From contig JAGGNK010006448.1 in NCBI GenBank assembly GCA_017590115.1, forward strand, positions 14,757,860-14,821,859: DNA of 64,000 nucleotides. The letters are read 5' to 3'. The notes below the pieces were generated by a model. It saw only the letters and a list, made by a program, of their open reading frames with translations. It had not been told where the DNA came from and made no database searches. The DNA comes from Montifringilla adamsi. Lineage: Eukaryota > Chordata > Aves > Passeriformes > Passeridae. The position numbers and the translations under genes are program-made. Numbering within the stretch: the stretch's first letter is position 1; the number at the start of each line of letters is the position of its first letter. Shown here piece after piece: positions 13,370-25,400 of the stretch.

Positions 13370-13540
13370 GAAGGTATAAGTTACCAAAGGGCAGCAGTTC
13401 ATTTCAATGTGTTTAATTGCCGTTATTGATTTCAAAGCTCCGGAATATTAAGTATCTGACGTTTTATAAGGGGACATGCATGTGACATATGAACCATTGC
13501 ATATTTACATAACCTGCATGGTTTAAAAAATGTTAGAATG
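13370..13540. other. Candidate conserved non-coding element
   Basis: Complex single-copy sequence with TTTAATTGCCG, TTATTGATTTC and CATGCATGTGACATATG words, without repeats or open frames. The density of homeodomain-type cores and E-box-like CANNTG words resembles vertebrate enhancer elements. This is inference from composition only. Confidence 0.2.
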
Positions 13541-13618
13541 TTAAGTTTTAGACTAATAACACTGCCCTAAAAAAAACCCTCAAAAACTAGTATTTTATTT
13601 TTTTCAAAATTATTAATT

Positions 13619-13650
13619 TATATATCTATATCTATATATATATATATTTA
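13619..13650. repeat. TATATC/TA microsatellite
   Basis: Alternating TA with interspersed TATATC units (three TATC-containing units followed by a pure TA run). It is a length-variable simple repeat. Confidence 0.85.
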
Positions 13651-16600
13651 GTTTACAAAGAAACTCACGTACACAAAATGGCACAGAAAAGGCTTGCTTG
13701 AGCTGGGGGACAAGGACAAGTCCCTGGAGAATACCTAACAAATTCATAGGTTATGAATATGACTTGCCAGATACTCTTTATTATTTTCAGTCTTAAACAG
13801 TAGGCAAGGTGTTATGACTCATTGTCTTTCTCACAGCTAAGGGTACATTAGTTTTCAACTACTTGATAGTAATACTGTATAATTCTGCAGACACTTTATG
13901 CCTTTTTCATTTATTGAAAATGTTTTCACGGCTTGTGAGGTGGGAGTCAGGTGGGGTTGAGAAATTCTAGGACAGCAGCAGAGAACCAAAGAAAATTCAG
14001 AAGCAGCCTGCATCAGCCTAAGAATGAGAATATGTTAAATCAACTGGTGTATTCAGATACATTTCCATGATGTTTATCTCTAAGATAGGAGTTGATTTGC
14101 TATGCTGGATTTGAAGATGCATGTGTGTGCTAAAGAAGCTCAGGTCTTGGTTCTTCTCCAAGGAAATGCCGGGATTTGGAGTAGAGTCAGTGGGTAGTGG
14201 AAATATAGCTTGTTACCAGGTCTCAGAGCAATACAGAAATCAGATACAGGTACCATGCACATTCAGAAGCCATATATTCATGGTGTTATTTATGATTCTC
14301 TGTGGGTTTGCTATTTATCCTAAAATCCCCTGGTTTTGATATTAGTTTAAACTTTAGGGTGAAGTAGAAGCTGCAATTCTGAGTTCCATCCAGGGTGATG
14401 AGAGCAGATGGATATGTGCTATGACTGTAGAGATTTTTTTGCCATTGTTCACTCTCAGCTATTAACTGATCAGCTCAGAACCATTCCCTTCCACAAAGCA
14501 CTGCCAGTGACAGCAAGCTATTAGCTCTCAGCACCTTGGGCACAAGGGGAAGGAGAGAAAAATACAGAAAAGCATTTTCAACAGACTAGGAGATAAAAGG
14601 CAGTCAGGCTGGCTATGTGTATACAGATTTTCACTGGAAATCCTCGGTGTTTCACTTGAGATGTGTAGGGCATGCATGAACATGGAGCAAATCTCCTGGT
14701 AAAAAAGAAAATGGTATATAAATGGTATTTTCATAGTAAATAATTGAAAGATAACACTTGAACAAATGTTTAATTGAGGCTTCATATTATGATTTTTTCT
14801 GATGACAGGTCTGATTTTGGAAGGTCATAGTCCTTTCTGTTTTCAGCTGCTTTCATCTCTTCTGCCCCTCATAAATCACTGTCTCCTTTGTTGTGTCAGT
14901 GTAACTGTTTTTACAGTTTTTTCTTGGAAAAATATGAGTCATATTATCTAGAGCTCATACCCTCTTCTGTTTTTAGTCCTGTTTTTCTTTTTTTTTTTAC
15001 TGATCTGGTTTACAACAAACCCTTGCAATGAGTTGAATCCCATGATGAAGGATCAGGTTGCTTGTTACTGTTCAGCCTGACTAAACCTACTGCTGAACTA
15101 ATGAATTTGTTGTTTTTTCCCTGCCTTAGCACTTGTGAAATCCAAATGACTGGTTCTGGGAGCTAATCCAGCAAGAAAAACAACACTCCAAACAAACAGC
15201 TCAAGGCAAATTCCTCCCTGTTGTTTGGGATCTCAGCTGGCTCATGGCAGGGTCAGCATATGTGGGAGGGCAGAGGTGGGGGCCAGCATGTGGGCTGAGA
15301 GAAGAGGTGAGTCCCCTGTGCTTAGTCAGCTCTGCTGGGAAAGTGAAGCAGTTCCCAGAGGGAGCAGGCATGCGTGGCACGTTGGTGGGAGCTGCCCTCA
15401 GGATGAGTGAGTCAAGGAGTGGATGGGCAAAGTTTGCTCCTGGAAAACTTTGAGGTGCACCTTTGGTGTAAACTCCAAATGGGATACTGCCGTGGAATCA
15501 CTATCTATTCCTCCTTGTGTTGGGTTAAGGTGGGTCCTGGCTGCTTCTTTTACGTGCAGCAGCTGAAAGTCCCTGATTCAGGATTCAGGAATATGTTCCT
15601 TTTTTAGATATTTATTTATGTCTTTATTTGGCAGGTAGTATTTTTTCCCTTTCATCATCTCAAAAGCTCAAAGTATTAACAGCAATCCATATTGTATTGC
15701 TCCCTAAGAGCCTGACTTTGCCACCATAATTTATACAAATAATTTTAACCTGTTTAACAAGTCCCAGTGGGAATATCTTCTTAGGAACTACATAGGCAGA
15801 TAAGTTGCACATTCAGGGATTAAATTCTAAACTTCCTGCTAAACTATCCATTTTTCAGCACTTTCCTTCTTGTAAGGTCATGTGGCACATTTTTCTGTCG
15901 TGTATTTGTTAGTACTAGTATCTGATTGTCTTTTCTGATTTTGTTTAACTACAAATATTTTTGTGTAAAAAAGATGACAAGCTGTTGTGAGTGTTGACAA
16001 GTTTCTCTTTTTTTTCTTGTCCATCCTTTAAAGAAGAGGAACAAAAAAATTTATGAGGACACATTAATAATATTCATAGGGCCTTCTTTGTTATCTCACA
16101 TATGAGGTAGAGCCAATATCTATTCTAAACATATATAAGAGAAAGATGTGTAATTATTTAGATGCTCATAATTTTTATCTGTTGTAAACAACTAAGGAGA
16201 GATGGAACTTAGTAGTTTTACTTTCAGTGGTTTCACCCTGGAAGAGTTTTGGTTGCTTGGATTAGCACTGCAAAACTGATTGACTCATCCTGTCATGTTA
16301 CCATTGAGTATTTGTGCTTACTTTTGTAAAATAAAGGTATTTGTTTGATTTCTATGATTTTGGAATACCCTATGCCACATAGAGCCTTGTTCTGAAGGTT
16401 ACTGCATGAATTCAAGTGTTCTTGCCAGGGAAATAGGGAATCTGCTGTTATTGTTCCAATATTTCCACTAATTAAAAGTGGGCTCAATTTGTCTTCCTGC
16501 ATGTGTGATCAGCTGAGCTCTGTCTCCCAGGCCCTCCTAAAAATCTTAGACAAACAGCATTAATAATATGCATGCGTCAATTAATTTTCTTTGTTTTTCT

Positions 16601-18713
16601 GAGTATGTTGATGGGCATGGAATAGACAATCCATCATGCTGCCTTCCAGGTCTTCTTCCTGTTGTACCAGCATTTGTGAATAAATAGAGTTCTGTTGCCT
16701 AGTGGTCTGGCTACGGTTAACTCTCTCATTACTTCTAAACAATGTCTGGTAGGAACTGTGGAAGATATTTTTTCTAAAAATCTGCATAATTTTTGTGGCT
16801 TTGGGTGAAATTACATCAAAACAGAGTCTAGTTCTGAAAACTAGTCAGGTGTGCTTTGCATGTTTCTCATGACCTGTGTCACTTTGAAAACAGATTTTCT
16901 AACTGTCAGTGAATCACCTCTCTCTTCCCTCAAGATGGAACTTAAAATGGGTTTCTAATGGATCTATTCTTTCAACATAGAAAGAAATGCACAAGGTGAA
17001 TTATCTTTCTTCTATTCTGTATGAAATGTACTGTTAAAACAGAGATGTGATCCAAATTGGACTTCTTGAGTTTTGCATGCAAAAGAACCTGACTTATTAC
17101 CCTACATCACCAATTATATTCTCTAGTATTTGATTTTGCTGTGCTGTAGAGCCCCATTTTATTTTGTGAGAATAATGTTCTAAAGGAAAGATGGCTTTAT
17201 CACAAGGAGAATTATCTCATGCCAAAGCCAAAACTGAATAGTTTTAATTTTCTAATTTTGCAACTGTTTTTTTTTCTAGTAGCCAGCTCCTGAGCTTTTC
17301 TAAACATCCATTTTACTTTCTTTATAATTATAAATCAAATCAGGATTTCAGTATAATCCTTATATACTGTAGATTTTCTTCCCTCTCTATCAGAGGTATT
17401 ACTTTTTATTTATTTTTAGAATGCATAAAAACATTTTGCAATCTCTTAAGAATCCTTTAAGATGTAGCTAATCTAGGTAAACTGACACTTAATCAATTTC
17501 TTTATTTACATTCTGACCTTAACTGTAGTGCTTGAAATCACCTTGCAAAGAAAAAGATTGTGCACATGTTTTACTATAAAGCAATAGAGTAAATATATAA
17601 AGCTTCATCAAAGAGAAAAAAATATTTATTCTGATAAATAACAAATTACTCAAGAGATTCCAGCTATGGGGGAACTGAATGAGAACAGAGAAGAGGAATA
17701 TATAAAAAGACTAAATACTTAAGAACTTAAGAAGTCTCCCTAAAGGGAATTCACATCCTATCTGACAGAGGATGCAAACATGTGTTGTGCGTAAAATGAC
17801 TCAGTATGACTGTACTAGTGTTAAAATCCTAAATGCCTCATTATATTTTTTTCCCCCTGAGGACTGTGGTTTTTTTTTGAGGAATTTTTTAGAAATAGTG
17901 ATAATAGAAGAGATTTATGCCTTCCTGGAAATGAACTTTGTAAAAATTGTGTACATGGGTGGCTTATGTATCAGAGCTGATGTTTTATTCCCATGTTTCT
18001 TTTCTCCAGGCAGAAATAGGCCTCTTTTCTTTTTGCTGTTGTTTTTAATAGACAGTTTCAAAGTCGGACCAATGCAAATGTTTCTACTAGTATTTGATGG
18101 GGACTTTTTTTGCAGGACTAGGGTACTGATATTTCTAAACAGCTACTAGTAAAAGTTTTACATAACCTCTCTGTGGACCTTTATCTGGGCACTTTCTTCC
18201 CTTGAGCCATATCTTGGTACTTGAAAATAAATGTTAATCTGTGGAATAATTAAAGAACATAAGACCGTCATCATGCGATACACTGACTTTTTTTCTTTAT
18301 TGGGTCATTAATAGATGGCCAGTAGCAGATGCTTTTTTATTAATATGTTAAAATATATATCAGACCATGTCCTTATTGTATCCCTTTATTTTTGTCAATG
18401 CCTACCTCATAAATGTTTTTCACAACACTCCTGTTTATTGATGGTCTCAGGAGTGGATAGGCAGATTCTTCCTGACTAGAGCATTGTGTGCTAAACACCA
18501 CAGAAAGATTGTATGATAACAAGCAACTCAGATGAACAAATTGTCCCAATCCCTAATATATCTGTTGCTCTATGAATTATGAATATGCATGCAATAATGT
18601 GTATGGATGTATGTGATGCCTATTTATTCTCCAAGATGTCTAGGCTAAAAACCCTCTGCATGCAGTACATTTTTCATCTGCTGTCCTGAGTGCCTGCATG
18701 CACAGGAATGCTT
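13651..18713. other. Non-coding stretch, no gene recognised
   Basis: Single-copy-looking DNA. A GC-richer patch at about 15220-15460 holds three overlapping plus-strand frames of about 61-69 codons. A 125-codon plus-strand frame at 17772-18149 is rich in Phe and Leu, as expected from a T-rich strand, and shows no recognisable domain. Neither looks like a real gene. Confidence 0.5.
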
Positions 18714-18730
18714 TGCTGCTGCTGCTGCTG
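18714..18730. repeat. (TGC)n trinucleotide repeat
   Basis: Five and two-thirds tandem TGC units, immediately followed by GGCACAAG. It lies in a GC-richer patch with CTGCATGCA words. It is a short microsatellite with no coding context. Confidence 0.85.
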
Positions 18731-21453
18731 GCACAAGTGACCTCCTGCAGCCTCTCTCCTGCAGTGTTACCAACCTACTGACACTGGAGTGGGACCTTTT
18801 CAGGTAGACACTGTGATGATAATGTTTTATTTGGCCAGGTACCCAGTCATGGTGTGGACCTCAGCCCCTAAGGTTCAGGGAAGACCCTTTTTGCTGAGCA
18901 AATGCCTGCAAGAACCTTATGGGTCATGAGGCATTTGATAGGCCTAACCATGCTCCTTTCACCATTTGGAAAACAAGGGGCCATTTGAGATTTATCATGC
19001 TGCTCATTATCAAGCAATAGAAATGCTCAGCTGCCTGTAGCATTCCCATCGCTTCAAAATCTACAGATGGCTGACTTTTGAAATGGTTTCTGAATATGTT
19101 CACATGCTTTGGGTAACAATGTGGTTTCACTGAAGTTTAAAGCCCCTTTTACTGCGCAATGCCAACAAAAATATTCCCAGCTTGCCAAGTTTTTCCTGGC
19201 TTGTATGTGCTAGTTGGATTATTGCTCCTCGACCTGTAAAAGCTATACATTAATATAGGAATTCTAGTAATTTATTGTATATTTTAATGCATTTTTAGTG
19301 ATTTTAATTTTTTTTCTGACTGAAAAGCAAAATCTCTGAAGTGAGCTCTGTTGGCCTTGCTGGAGGGTTATCACTGCTCATCACCCCGTGGATGTTCAGT
19401 CTCAGGAGAAGTGCTCTGTTAGATGTTTCCCAGAGTGAATCATTGAGGCTGAGTTGCATCTTTTTTATAAGATTACCAGGGAAAGGGCAAAGATTTTGGG
19501 TAGTGAATCACTTAGTCTTTTGGAACTGGTGAATTGAAAGACAGTCAAGACCACACATACTGTTTCCTTATGGTTTTGGTTGCTTGGCTCTTATAGGAAG
19601 TTTGCTCTTGGGCCAGTAGGACAGATTTGCCCAGACAACATTCTGTCACTAGCAACAAAGCCCTCTATATCTCCATAAGCATGAGAAATAATTGATGAGG
19701 AAGTTTGACTTTCATCACCTGCTCAGTGTGTGAGCTGTCTCTATTTGTGTTTTGCAGCTTCACAAACCAGATTGGTTTGTCCTTGGGCATAAGATGGAGT
19801 GTGATGAAAAAGAGAAAGAGTCTGAGGGTTTTTTAAAATTATCATATAAATATGAATAAAGAAATCCCAGGATCTCCAATCTGTGAGACACTATGTAACC
19901 TACAGCAAAGGCCTTAAGCATAGAAGAATTTTTCTTACTGTATATGATGCAGATTAAAATAATATATTAATCTGAGTTCCAAGATTGGTAGCTTTTGCTT
20001 CCATTGGTCAAACTATTCTGTAATTTGAAGAGACTTCGGTTGTGCTGTGGGCATTTTTTTGCTTTCATAGATTATCGTCTACCAACTGTAATTTTTTAAA
20101 TGATCTGTCAGGGTACCTTTAGGCATTAGATGGTTGCTGTTGCTGGTTTAGACAAATAAAAATATTCATCTGATGACCTTTTATTGTTTCAAGTACCAGA
20201 GGCATCAATGATGATATTATTAGGAGTAGGAAACCCTGTGAAAGAATCCTCTTGAATTGTGGTTGTTGCCTGTCAGCAATTTACAACTGGCACTTTCTGC
20301 TGACAGATGTAGTGACTCATTAGTGAAATTACTGGGAGAAATAGAACCTGAGAACTCTTCAGTCATCATCTGAAGAGAAATTTAAGTTATTTTTGCTCCT
20401 TTTTATGAAGTTTGGAAGAAAAATTCATTAGTGGTCACACCATACTTTTCTATTTTTTGTCTCATGATCTGACTTTCATAAAGTTAAAAATTTCAAACAG
20501 TGTAATTTCTGAAGCTTTTAGAAAAAGTGTATATCTTATTATAAAAATAAGGCAGCAGGTATTACCTGTAGGAAATAACAAAGGTTTAAAAAGTATACAC
20601 TTCCACAAATGCCTCTGAGAAAGATATTTAATTTCTTCCTTATTTGTCAGTATGAAAAATGTTAGGGGAAAAATTGCATTGATATGTAAATAAAGAGCTG
20701 CATCATAACCCTGCAGGAATGCTTAGGTAAAGGTTGAGAAAAAAATTCTCAAAAAAATTAGAATCTTGGTAATAAGGGTGCAACTATTTTTGCTCCTTAG
20801 CTTGGACAATTAGAAACTACTCTAAGACTCATCTGGTTCAGAGAACACTCTTGTTGACTGAACAGCAGAGGACAAATCTTGTAGTTTTGCATATTATTCT
20901 ACAGCTACATTCAACAAATCTTGTCAATAACGGGAAGAAAAAATATGGCTTGTTGTCTAGGAAAGGATCCTGTCATTTCAACAAAGTCTGCTTTCTCTGG
21001 ACACAGCAATGAATAGAGCTCCATCTTCGAAAGTCATTTGATATTTTTGAGAGGTTCATATAATTGCCTTCACCTTTTATACATATTTTTGATACTGCAT
21101 ATAAATGTTTGCTTGTAAATTAAGCAGAAGTGAATTAGTAAGGAACATTTATGATTTTAGTCCCTTTTCAAGAACTTAAAAAGTCCCTGGGAATACAAAA
21201 ACCATGACAGATTGCCTGAAGGTTTGCAGTAAACACTGGTTTGAAAAGCTTGTAACAACCTCCATCTGTTCACTGCACACTTGAAAAGGCTCACAGAGCC
21301 TTTGCAGTAATACAAAGATTCCTGGGAGGGCAGATCTTTTCTTGGGAGGATTGATTAATTTCACTGGTGCTGTTTGGGGACAAGAAACTTCCAAAACACT
21401 TATTGTTTTGTTTTTCAGTGAAGACAGTCATTCCAGTGGTTTTCATTCCAGCA

Positions 21454-21455
<2 letters not shown>
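18731..21455. other. Non-coding stretch, no gene recognised
   Basis: AT-rich DNA with scattered short frames. The minus-strand frame at 21176-21394 (72 codons) has no recognisable features. No repeat family is identified. Confidence 0.5.

Positions 21456-21485
<30 letters not shown>
21456..21485. repeat. Poly(T) homopolymer, 30 bp
   Basis: An uninterrupted run of 30 T residues, the longest homopolymer in the window. If read as a poly(A) tail on the minus strand, the source would lie at higher coordinates (21486 onward). No gene-like sequence, AATAAA signal at the right distance or flanking duplication is apparent there. Confidence 0.9.
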
Positions 21486-21487
<2 letters not shown>

Positions 21488-22215
21488 CCTGATACGCATT
21501 GTAACTTGTTTGTTCTCAAAAGTTCAGCAACAGGTAAATGAGGAATCCTCAAGCATTTAGTGCATAAGCTTTTTGAATTAGTTTCTGACAGAAGTGATTC
21601 TCATGAGGCTGTGATGCTGTGAAAACATGCATACCAGACTTCAGTCACAGTGCTGCATTCTGGGCAGTGCTTGCAAATTTAAGCTCCTGTGAGAATCAGG
21701 CCCTGATGCACTAAATTGAAATAATAGTTAACATAAATAAAAAGGATTTTCAAACAATTGACTGGTATACACTTTATACTTAACAAGAATTCCTTTTTTC
21801 TATTGATCAAATTAGTTAATCTAGATGATGTGTGTCTTGTACAGTTTTTCCCCTCTTGTGTTGAATAGTATGTTTTTAGAGGGATCGACCTTATAAAATT
21901 TTTTTTTAATCTCATTTATTTCATATACTGATAAACAACAAAAGATGAGAATTATATCACTCTTTTTTGTAAATTATTTTTCTGTAATAATTAATTTTGT
22001 AAATTTTCTGGGGAGTACACTCATACATAGATTCTCATAAATCAAACTACTTAAGAATAATTTAATTACAATTCTTTGTACAATGAAGGAAATGCTAGAG
22101 ACACTAGAAATTACATCTGTGTTAGCATTACAGTTCCATATTAAAACACGCAGATAGCATATACTGTAATAACACAGTAGCTAGCTTTCTGCTATTTGGT
22201 ATTTCTGATAGCCAA
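21486..22215. other. Non-coding stretch, no gene recognised
   Basis: AT-rich DNA, with AT content rising further at 21720-22010. The part from about 22030 onward has a complex single-copy look that continues into the open frame downstream. Confidence 0.5.
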
Positions 22216-22428
22216 ATGACTTTGTTTGACATTAAGAAAAAATTTTCCTTTTTTCTATTACCCTTCACATGCTGTTGTGCAATAAAAATGCCTGCATTTC
22301 AACAGGAGGAGCTTCAATGGGTGTTAAAATCCAACAGGCAATTCACTACAGAAATGATAAACTGTGGACCATGTCAACAGCAATTTGATTTTACTGTGAC
22401 AGCAACTATATCATTTCAGAGAAGGTAA
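22216..22428 (+). other. Weak exon-like open frame, unrecognised
   Basis: A 70-codon frame runs from an ATG at 22216 to a stop at 22426-22428. A plausible acceptor (TTTCAACAG ending at 22305) and a plausible donor (GAAG then GTAAAA at 22425) would bound a 119-bp exon at 22306-22424. The peptide (about EELQWVLKSNRQ then FTTEMINCGPCQ) matches nothing I know. Splice-like words of this quality are common by chance, and the flanking sequence also looks like conserved non-coding DNA, so confidence is low. Confidence 0.12.
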
Positions 22429-25400
22429 AACCTTACAAAAAAAATCTACAAAATCTGCACCAGGATATTTCTCATTCTTCTTCACAGTGCGTGCACCCAA
22501 GTAAAAGCTGAAGGGTTTGTATGTAGGGGGGTTATGAGGTTAGGCACAGACTGAACTGAGTCAGTGTTGATGGACTTGTTTGCTTTATGATGTGTTACAG
22601 GATATATCCATCAACTCCTGATGATTAAGCCCCTGCAATGAGTTTTGTGGCCTGTCTGATTCAAAAAATGAGTCCTGGAACTACACTCAACTGTTCTACT
22701 AAGAAGATGTTGGTCAGCTGCAGAGACAGTTTCTAAGTTACCTATTCAGACACTTAGGTGGCTTCTGCTAGCACTTCAGGTATCTGGATCTGTGTTTAAA
22801 TGTAAATAAATCATGGTGGGCTCTCTGAATCTTGCTTGGAGGGAAGTAGAACAAACAAACCACTCTGAGGAGGAATCTTAGATGACTGATTCAGAATGAG
22901 ATGGATTTTCTTGGTTACCAAGTGAGGTATCTCTTGGTTCACTGTCTTTAGAAAAAGCCCAAGTGACTGGGTTGGATTTAGTTTTGTAAAGAATCTCACC
23001 TGAAGTTGCTCTGATTGAATAGGTGGTTGAAGTAATGTGTACTATAGAAAAAATATTGCCATCTCAGAAAAATTAATTTGTGAATTTTAGCTATTCAGGA
23101 GTTAAATATATGGAAACAACTATTTTAGCATTTCTTTGTATATATCATTAGCACACTTTAATGAACAGTGGATTGAATAATGATTTTCTTATATAGATGC
23201 TAAGGATTAATTTTAAGAATTACTCTATCTCATGTAGCTCCTACCATGTCACATCTTAAAAGTCCAGCTTTTCAGAAGAGAAATCCTACTCCTTCAATGA
23301 AGAAACTGGTATTATCTTCTTGGAGAGGTAGTTAAAATAGGGCTTGAATGGTGCATCATTCCATCAAAGGCAGAAGATCTACAGCTTCAAAATATATTGC
23401 TCAACTCACCTGATCTTGTCTTTGAGGCTTCATTTGCATGTAAGGTATATTTCCTTAAGCTAATCCAAAAGTTTCTGCAAAGTGATTTTGTGGCAGTGTT
23501 TTGGCAGCAAGGGGAAAGATTTCCTTTCCTGTAGAGTGAATTAGGCTATTGTTGTCTCAGAAATTTAGACCAAGGTTTCATTCTGAATGGTAATAGTAAG
23601 AGTATCATCTCCTGTTTTTTGATTTTTATGATTAAGAAAGATAAAAAGAAATTACTGTAGCAGTTTAAGAAATTTCTTTGGGATGGCTTATGCAAAGATT
23701 TTACTTTAATGAGAAATACATAACTAATTCTACATTTTTGTATCAGAAAAGATTAGTTGATTTTTTTGAGATGCTGTTTAGTCATATGAATCTATGACAA
23801 GTCAGTTTCTCTTTGTATTAATTGAGGCCACTGTTAAAACAGCCATAACCCAGTGTTTTCCTCAGAGATATTTGAATTTAATTGAATATTTTTATATAAA
23901 ACTCTTGAACTTCCAACTGTGATATTTTGACTCCTTAAAGTCTTCTGAGCTAGCCCAATAGCCTATGTGATTGACTGCTTTTGGTTGGGTTTGGCAAATT
24001 AAACATTTGCCATTTGTAAAGAAATATCATAGGCACAGACAGAGGGGTCATGTGTAGTCTTCAGGTGGAAGTCACATTTATTCCATTTCTGTTTTTTTCT
24101 CTAATAATCCTGCCTGAAGTAGCTGTAAAACAAATGTGAGTGACTCTGGAATTTAATAGGGCAATGGTCTTAGATGTATTAAATGGAGCTAAAGTCTTCA
24201 CTCTGTGGGCACTGAGGAATGTAATGGGATTAAAAATATTACATAAGTACATTAACTTCAGAAGCAGGGAAGGAAAGTCGAAATGTATTATTTTGCTAAA
24301 ATAGTTAGGTATATATAATATGCACACAGTATCCTTTAACCCAACTTTTCTTAGAAGTATTTTCTCTTTACTTGTGATGTCGTAATTCCCTTTCAAAACA
24401 CAAAATTTTTGTAACTGAATGTGCCTGTTAAGAAATATCTGAAATCATTAAAAGTATATAGGAGGCACTGGTTAAAATTAACTCACAATATGTGGAGATC
24501 CTTAGGTGTGGAAAAATACGAAGTTAAAATCCAGTCACATACAAGAACTACACCACAAATGTAGAATGGGAAACAATAGTCTCTTGCTGCAGTCCACATC
24601 TTTACAGATGATCCATAACCTTTATGGCACAACAGCATATAATATTAGACAAATGTTTGTCAGTGAGATTGAAATATTGCAGAAGTCAATGAAGTATTTT
24701 AGCTCAGCTGTGATTTTTTTTTCCATTGTGAGGGAGGAAAAGCTATTCCAGACAAGCAGTTCTTGAAAGATATTTGATATTGCTGCAATATCAGCCAGAT
24801 ATGCTAATGTAATGCTCTGTAACAACTCAAGACTTCTTTTCCTACAGATGATTGTGTAGAATGGTTTATTTAAACTTGAAACCTGAAGAGAATTCTGGCT
24901 CCATAGACATTATTGGTATCTTTGTGCCCTACATGCACCATGTAGTCAGAGATCGTCAAGATTATTAAGCACCTAATTCATCCCTTGGAGTAGAGTGATT
25001 AATTTGCCTTCTAAAATGTGCTAACCCAGAATCTCAAAATATACACTCACCTCTTTATGTATTCCTAGTGGCCACATGTGTTGAATTCTTGGCTCTGCAT
25101 AAAATTAAGTTCCTCAGACTTCATTGTTTTGATAGATTAAAAGTAATCTTAGCTTTTTTTTTTCTCTGTACATTGCATGTGTATCTCGTTTTTCCCATCC
25201 CTCCTCATAAAATAAAAAAGGGAGGAAAAAAGGAAAACAGAAAAAAAGTCATGGGTGTCTTTTTGAAAGAAATAGTAATGTTTTTTTCTGCCTATACTGC
25301 TGTAAGCCATCTGCTTTGATTATTGGAAATATCTAAATGCTCGATAAAAATACAAAACTTGGAGCCCTTGTTAATCCATATTTAAATTACAAGTGTATTC

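Noticed and set aside
17772..18149. 125-codon plus-strand frame as a membrane protein
   Set aside because: Its hydrophobicity follows from T-rich DNA read as Phe/Leu. It has no organised transmembrane pattern, family match or splice borders.
24061..24396. 111-codon minus-strand frame as a gene
   Set aside because: The translation has no recognisable motif, no splice context was found, and one frame of this length is expected in 64 kb.
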